Shown one piece after another: positions 60,548-64,000 of a stretch of 64,000 nt of DNA. Source of the DNA: Tamarix chinensis (lineage: Eukaryota > Streptophyta > Magnoliopsida > Caryophyllales > Tamaricaceae); contig CM060172.1 of the NCBI GenBank assembly GCA_030549775.1, positions 52,131,942 through 52,195,941 of the forward strand, read 5' to 3'. A model generated the notes under the pieces. It did not search any database, was not told where the DNA came from, and saw only the letters and a program-made list of their open reading frames with translations. Positions within the stretch are counted from its first letter, which is position 1; each line of letters opens with the position of its first letter. The translations under genes and the position numbers were made by a program.

Positions 60548-60975
60548 TGTGTGGCTTTGTAATGTTAGTCATTAATATCATATAAATTATGATATTATGA
60601 GTAAGATTAGGTATTATATAGGCTTAATTCAAGTGGATTAAATTCAGCTTGAATTAAGAGAGGAAACTGGCTGGTTTAGGCCCATTGTGTTGGTTTCTAC
60701 CTATATATATATATCCTATCCTTGTACACGCATGGCATAATGGAATAATAGTATTTTTGAACACCAAATTCTCAAGAAAAGCTTGTGTTTCCTCCCTTTT
60801 TGGAGTCCTATCTAGATTGAAGAACTTCCTGGGGTACTCTTCATTTTTAGACCTTCGAATGTACACATAACATTTAAAGGAAAACTATCATCAAGTCTGC
60901 ATATATTTCGAGTTTAATTTTCTTTAAATTTACCCTTTCCATTCAACTTCAACCTGCAATTGAGCCAAACAAACA
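60548..60975 (+). mobile_element. 428-bp solo LTR
   Basis: TGTGTGGCTTTG...GAGCCAAACAAACA, flanked by GTTGAT on both sides (60542-60547 and 60976-60981). A strong TATA run (60702-60714) lies 155 bases in, followed by a leader with ATTTTTGAACACC and ending pyrimidine-rich. The TG...CA ends, TATA and direct flanking repeat fit a solo LTR, probably copia class. A 6-bp duplication is slightly long; one base may be chance. Confidence 0.72.
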
Positions 60976-61479
60976 GTTGATAGATCCTACGCTTATCCTC
61001 TACTTTGATCCAAATCAGGAATGGTAGATCTTTATTTTGGATTTTTGTGGGTGTATCTTAGTACCTCAAACGGGCCCTATATATTACTTTATTTAGCTTT
61101 GTGGACTTCTTAGAGGGTATGCATACTTATGGATTAAGTGTTATTATCACTACAATACAACACTTACTTTGTGTGCCAGTGTAATCAATGTACCTTTGTA
61201 TCCTTGAATTAATATTTGATAAGATACTATGTTGCCTTTGTGCGTTGGTATGACCATAGTATAGTAGTGTCTCTTCATTAATATGATCTCCCCTTGGTTA
61301 ATTAAAAATGGGAGTGTATATTATTGGTTTGGAATGATTTTGGATTGAAGAGACAATAATTACCTCTGTGCACTACCCTTGATTTTATATTTTTTATGCA
61401 TTTTTTATAGTATTTATCAAGACATTAATAATGAAAGTGAAAGATCACATGATTTAGGATTGAGGTTTTGAGTATGTTC

Positions 61480-61680
61480 CATTGGACAATAATAGTAGGT
61501 TAAGAGCATTTTGCCGTAGGAGGTGCTTTATACCGTTCCACCAATTTAAAATTAGTAGCCAGGAGGGTGTTGCATTAGGAGTTGTTGAGTCTGTTCTACC
61601 GGACAATAATAGTGGATCAGGAGCATTTTTCCTTAGGTGATGCTTCAGTGCATTCCACCTAATTAAGAATAGTAGGATCC
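61480..61680 (+). repeat. Hairpin array of copy O
   Basis: Three or four diverged units of the CCACCGGACAATAATAGTGG type (TTCCATTGGACAATAATAGTAGG, TTCTACCGGACAATAATAGTGG, TTCCACCTAATTAAGAATAGTAGG) with linkers GAGCATTTT-CCTTAGG. Same slot as in copies A and D. Confidence 0.65.
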
Positions 61681-62328
61681 TTGAACTCAACATGACTAAA
61701 TAATTAGAATGATTGCAAACACTAACTAGATTTGTTTGTAGTTAATAATAAGGGTATGATGCGATTATATTCTTAGGGATGGTTATGTTATGGTAGGTAT
61801 TATCATTCTCTTTATCGCATATGTTATTGAAGTGTTATAACTTCTATGTGATCTATGTGACCTTTGCATGTTTAGTACTGTAAAGTGGGTCACTCTGTAC
61901 CATTATACTTATGGTTCTATTTTATAATCCCCTACCTATTCATTGGGTAGATATGATTTTGCAGGAACATTTCATGGCACTTGCTGGTCCAATACTTTCG
62001 TTATGTTGCTTGTGGTGAGTATGATCGGAATTGATCTAGAGTTTGTTATGCATAATATCTCTATTTCTCTTTGGAATTTAATTTTCTCTATTTTTACTAT
62101 ACATGTTTTCTTCTCTCTATTTTGTATCTTGTATTATGGTGAAATTAAGTGCTTCCCACACTTGATTCCTAGGCACGATGTTACTTTTACCTTACACCGA
62201 ACATAGAGAAGTATAGGAAGTACCTCTTCTATGTTGGATGTAATGTAACACACCTGTGTTTTGTGTTTTAGCTTCCACAAACTCTTTTTAAATAAATGCT
62301 TTAGTTCATAAATTTTGGGGGTTTTATA

Positions 62329-63480
62329 GTAGTTAAGTATATGAGTGGTTAAAATATAAAGGGCTATGGTTAGTGTACTCTTAGCTAAAGCTTTTGTTAC
62401 ACAAGTTCAAATATGAGAGATATCATATTGGAGTGTAGTTAAGGATTGGCTAGGATTTGAAGAGATAGTTATAAGTTTATTTATAATTAATTTAATAAAT
62501 TATGTGGTAAAGAAGACTTGAAAAAGGTATTTTCGAAGAAAAATGGCAAACAAACTCTGCTAATTATGAAATTTTATGGGAGTGTGTGAAACAATTTTAG
62601 AAAGCCAAATATATGAAAATATTAGGTATCAAAGTTTGTGTAAAGCTTGAAATATAAAAAATGACCAAAATTAATTAATCTACAAAATAGTGTTCTTCTA
62701 CAAATGCACAAAATGAATAACAAAGAGTTTAAATTACAATTGATGAGTGTTGAGTAATTTGAGAAAATAAAATATATATTATCATGATTGGTTTGATACT
62801 TAACAAATTAATAACAGATAAAATCATCTAATCATGTAAATAGTTTTTTTTTTATGATTTAATGATTCAAAGGGAATAGGTGAATGAAAAAAATGCCTAA
62901 GATGTAAGTCTAAAATATTTTTAGAAGTGCACAAAATTTTTAGACAAGTTGAAACAAGCGAGAAATGGAAAGTATGGAAAAAGGTATGAGTAATGTTGAA
63001 ATGAAAGAATGTGCTTGGGGAAAATTTTAGGAATGGTTTTAAAGTTCAAAAGAAGTAAAAAAGAGTGAAAACACTAATATAGGAAAAATCACGTACAAAA
63101 TGCAAATGCATGAAAGAGTTATGGAAGGTGAATTTAATATGAACGACTTATCAATCCATATTAAAAATATTAGAAATGGATTATGAGTATAATTATTTAG
63201 TAACTAATGTTAGAATTATATTAAAAAATAACGAAGTTTGGAGAATGTTGAAAATTAGGTGAGTTTGACCTTAGGGTATTTTGGGAAATTTATCAAGTTT
63301 TTATTGGAATTGAATATGAGAGTCATATTGAGGGTTTTACTTAAGTTTTATTGTGTAATGTGTACAACACTCTGATGGACAAATTCTCCACATATAAACT
63401 AAAAATTAAAAAGCTAGAGGGGATTCAAGAGAAAGAAAAAAAAAACTAGTTAACCTAACTATTAATCAAATCAACTAAAC
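62329..63480 (+). other. AT-rich non-coding DNA
   Basis: No gene. GGGTATTTTGGGAAATTTATC (about 63275) is text found inside the long LTR units, so this may be another relic body. Confidence 0.4.
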
Positions 63481-63870
63481 AACTAAAAGAAGAACTAATA
63501 GACATCAAATCCACTTTATAGTCTAATTCAATTACAATGGAACAAACAATGTTGTGGGTAGTTTTACTCTTTTCTCCAAATACATGTTGGTTGTGTTCCC
63601 ACCAAATGTGGTAGGTTCATGCAACAAAGATTGCTCGTAGGGATTGTCTATGTATTTTTGGACCCCTACCACCTTTCTCCATCCTTCTCTAGATTTCCTA
63701 ATAGTTTGATGTTTTGTGAGTGTTCTCTATCTTTCTTGAAATGTGTTGCCATATTTGCGATGAGAAACAACAAGAAAAGAACAAATGATGCGTTTCTTCT
63801 TATATGTCACATAGACTACAAGTGCTTGAATAAAGCAACCCCATTCAATTCATTCTATCACAAATAATGA
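63480..63870 (-). pseudogene. LINE reverse-transcriptase zinc-finger domain remnant
   Basis: On - a frame reads CSLCDI, stop, EETHHLFFSC (codons about 63765-63821), the CxxC...H..F..C pattern of the zinc-binding domain near the C-terminus of plant L1-type LINE polyproteins, followed by SSQIWQHI. Further on, LRAIFVACTYHIWWEHNQHVF (about 63575-63635) matches the usual tail of that domain. Two or more stops interrupt it. The forward frame at 63619-63867 is the shadow of this remnant. Only the domain tail is present. Confidence 0.6.
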
Positions 63871-64000
63871 GACTCCCACGAGTCACTAAATAGAAGTGTT
63901 ATTTATGTCTTTGTAAGGTAAGAGGGTTCCAAACAAACTTTTCATAAGGAACAACAAGTTATTGATCATAAATCAAGTAGTATATCATTGAAATGTTGTA
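63871..64000 (+). other. Window end, no feature resolved
   Basis: AT-rich sequence; may hold upstream parts of the LINE remnant on -, but no domain is readable. Confidence 0.3.

Larger units (their letters stand above)
54511..62328 (+). mobile_element. Long LTR unit on + (copy O), split by copy P and a small solo LTR
   Basis: It starts TGTAACACTCTAAAGATATG and ends AAATTTTGGGGGTTTTATA. Without copy P it is about 4.2 kb, the family size. The AT-rich start (54540-54810) is cut by copy P; the pyrimidine-rich block resumes at 58409-59200; boxes at 60150 and 61425, a hairpin array (61480-61680) and the second stem-loop CTACCTATTCATTGGGTAG (61931-61949) follow in order. The flanks (GCCAG and GTAGT) do not match, so the right edge may have changed. 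It contains no gene; short frames (60274-60546, 61943-62206) match nothing known. Confidence 0.62.

Overview
This window is plant nuclear DNA, AT-rich and dense in retrotransposons. No intact host gene, tRNA, rRNA or CRISPR array could be supported. The plant call rests on a degenerate Ty1/copia element of the SIRE/Maximus type with an env-like 3' region, a degenerate chromovirus-type Ty3/gypsy element, a LINE zinc-finger remnant, and many copies of a large TGTAACACC...GGTGTTACA unit resembling Tat/Ogre/Retand-type plant LTRs. The species cannot be named. The stacking, and the many G-to-A/C-to-T changes in the coding relics, suggest old, methylated, probably pericentromeric or intergenic heterochromatin (inference).

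Layout. 1-1693 is the 3' part of one long LTR-like unit on +. 1694-2565 is the 5' part of another on -, and it abuts the gag of the SIRE-like copia element. That element runs 2566-13373 and is split inside integrase by a complete 4.3-kb unit (4496-8828) with a perfect AAGGA target duplication. Its RT/RNase H is missing, an env-like domain remnant follows, and its 3' LTR lies at 11737-13373. 13374-21148 is AT-rich relic DNA with a degraded unit tail on - (from 18258), microsatellites and a telomere-like CCCTAAA-rich tract. A 435-bp solo LTR sits at 21149-21583. A complete 4.9-kb unit on - fills 22061-27006. 27007-31748 is a truncated chromovirus on - (LTR, primer site, gag, protease, RT, RNase H; no integrase seen). 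From 31749 to 62328 the DNA is almost entirely nested copies of the long unit: 32401-36054 (-), relics 36055-40450, a + copy ending at 48010 that is interrupted by a - copy (42179-46799), a complete + copy at 50241-53944 with perfect AATTT duplications, and a + copy 54511-62328 interrupted by a - copy (54817-58408) and by a 428-bp solo LTR (60548-60975). A LINE remnant closes the window near 63560-63860.

The long units carry no coding potential. They share a fixed order of non-coding modules: the TGTAACACC start, an AT-rich stretch, a strongly pyrimidine-rich block (a TATA box is visible in two copies), a long AT-rich body, a conserved CTTAAAGTGAAAGA box, a local array of short hairpins, a tight block of up to three stem-loops, and the GGTGTTACA end. 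Terminal TG...CA and 5-bp duplications make them LTRs, most simply solo LTRs. The stem-loops show paired changes between copies and are the most interesting unexplained signal here.
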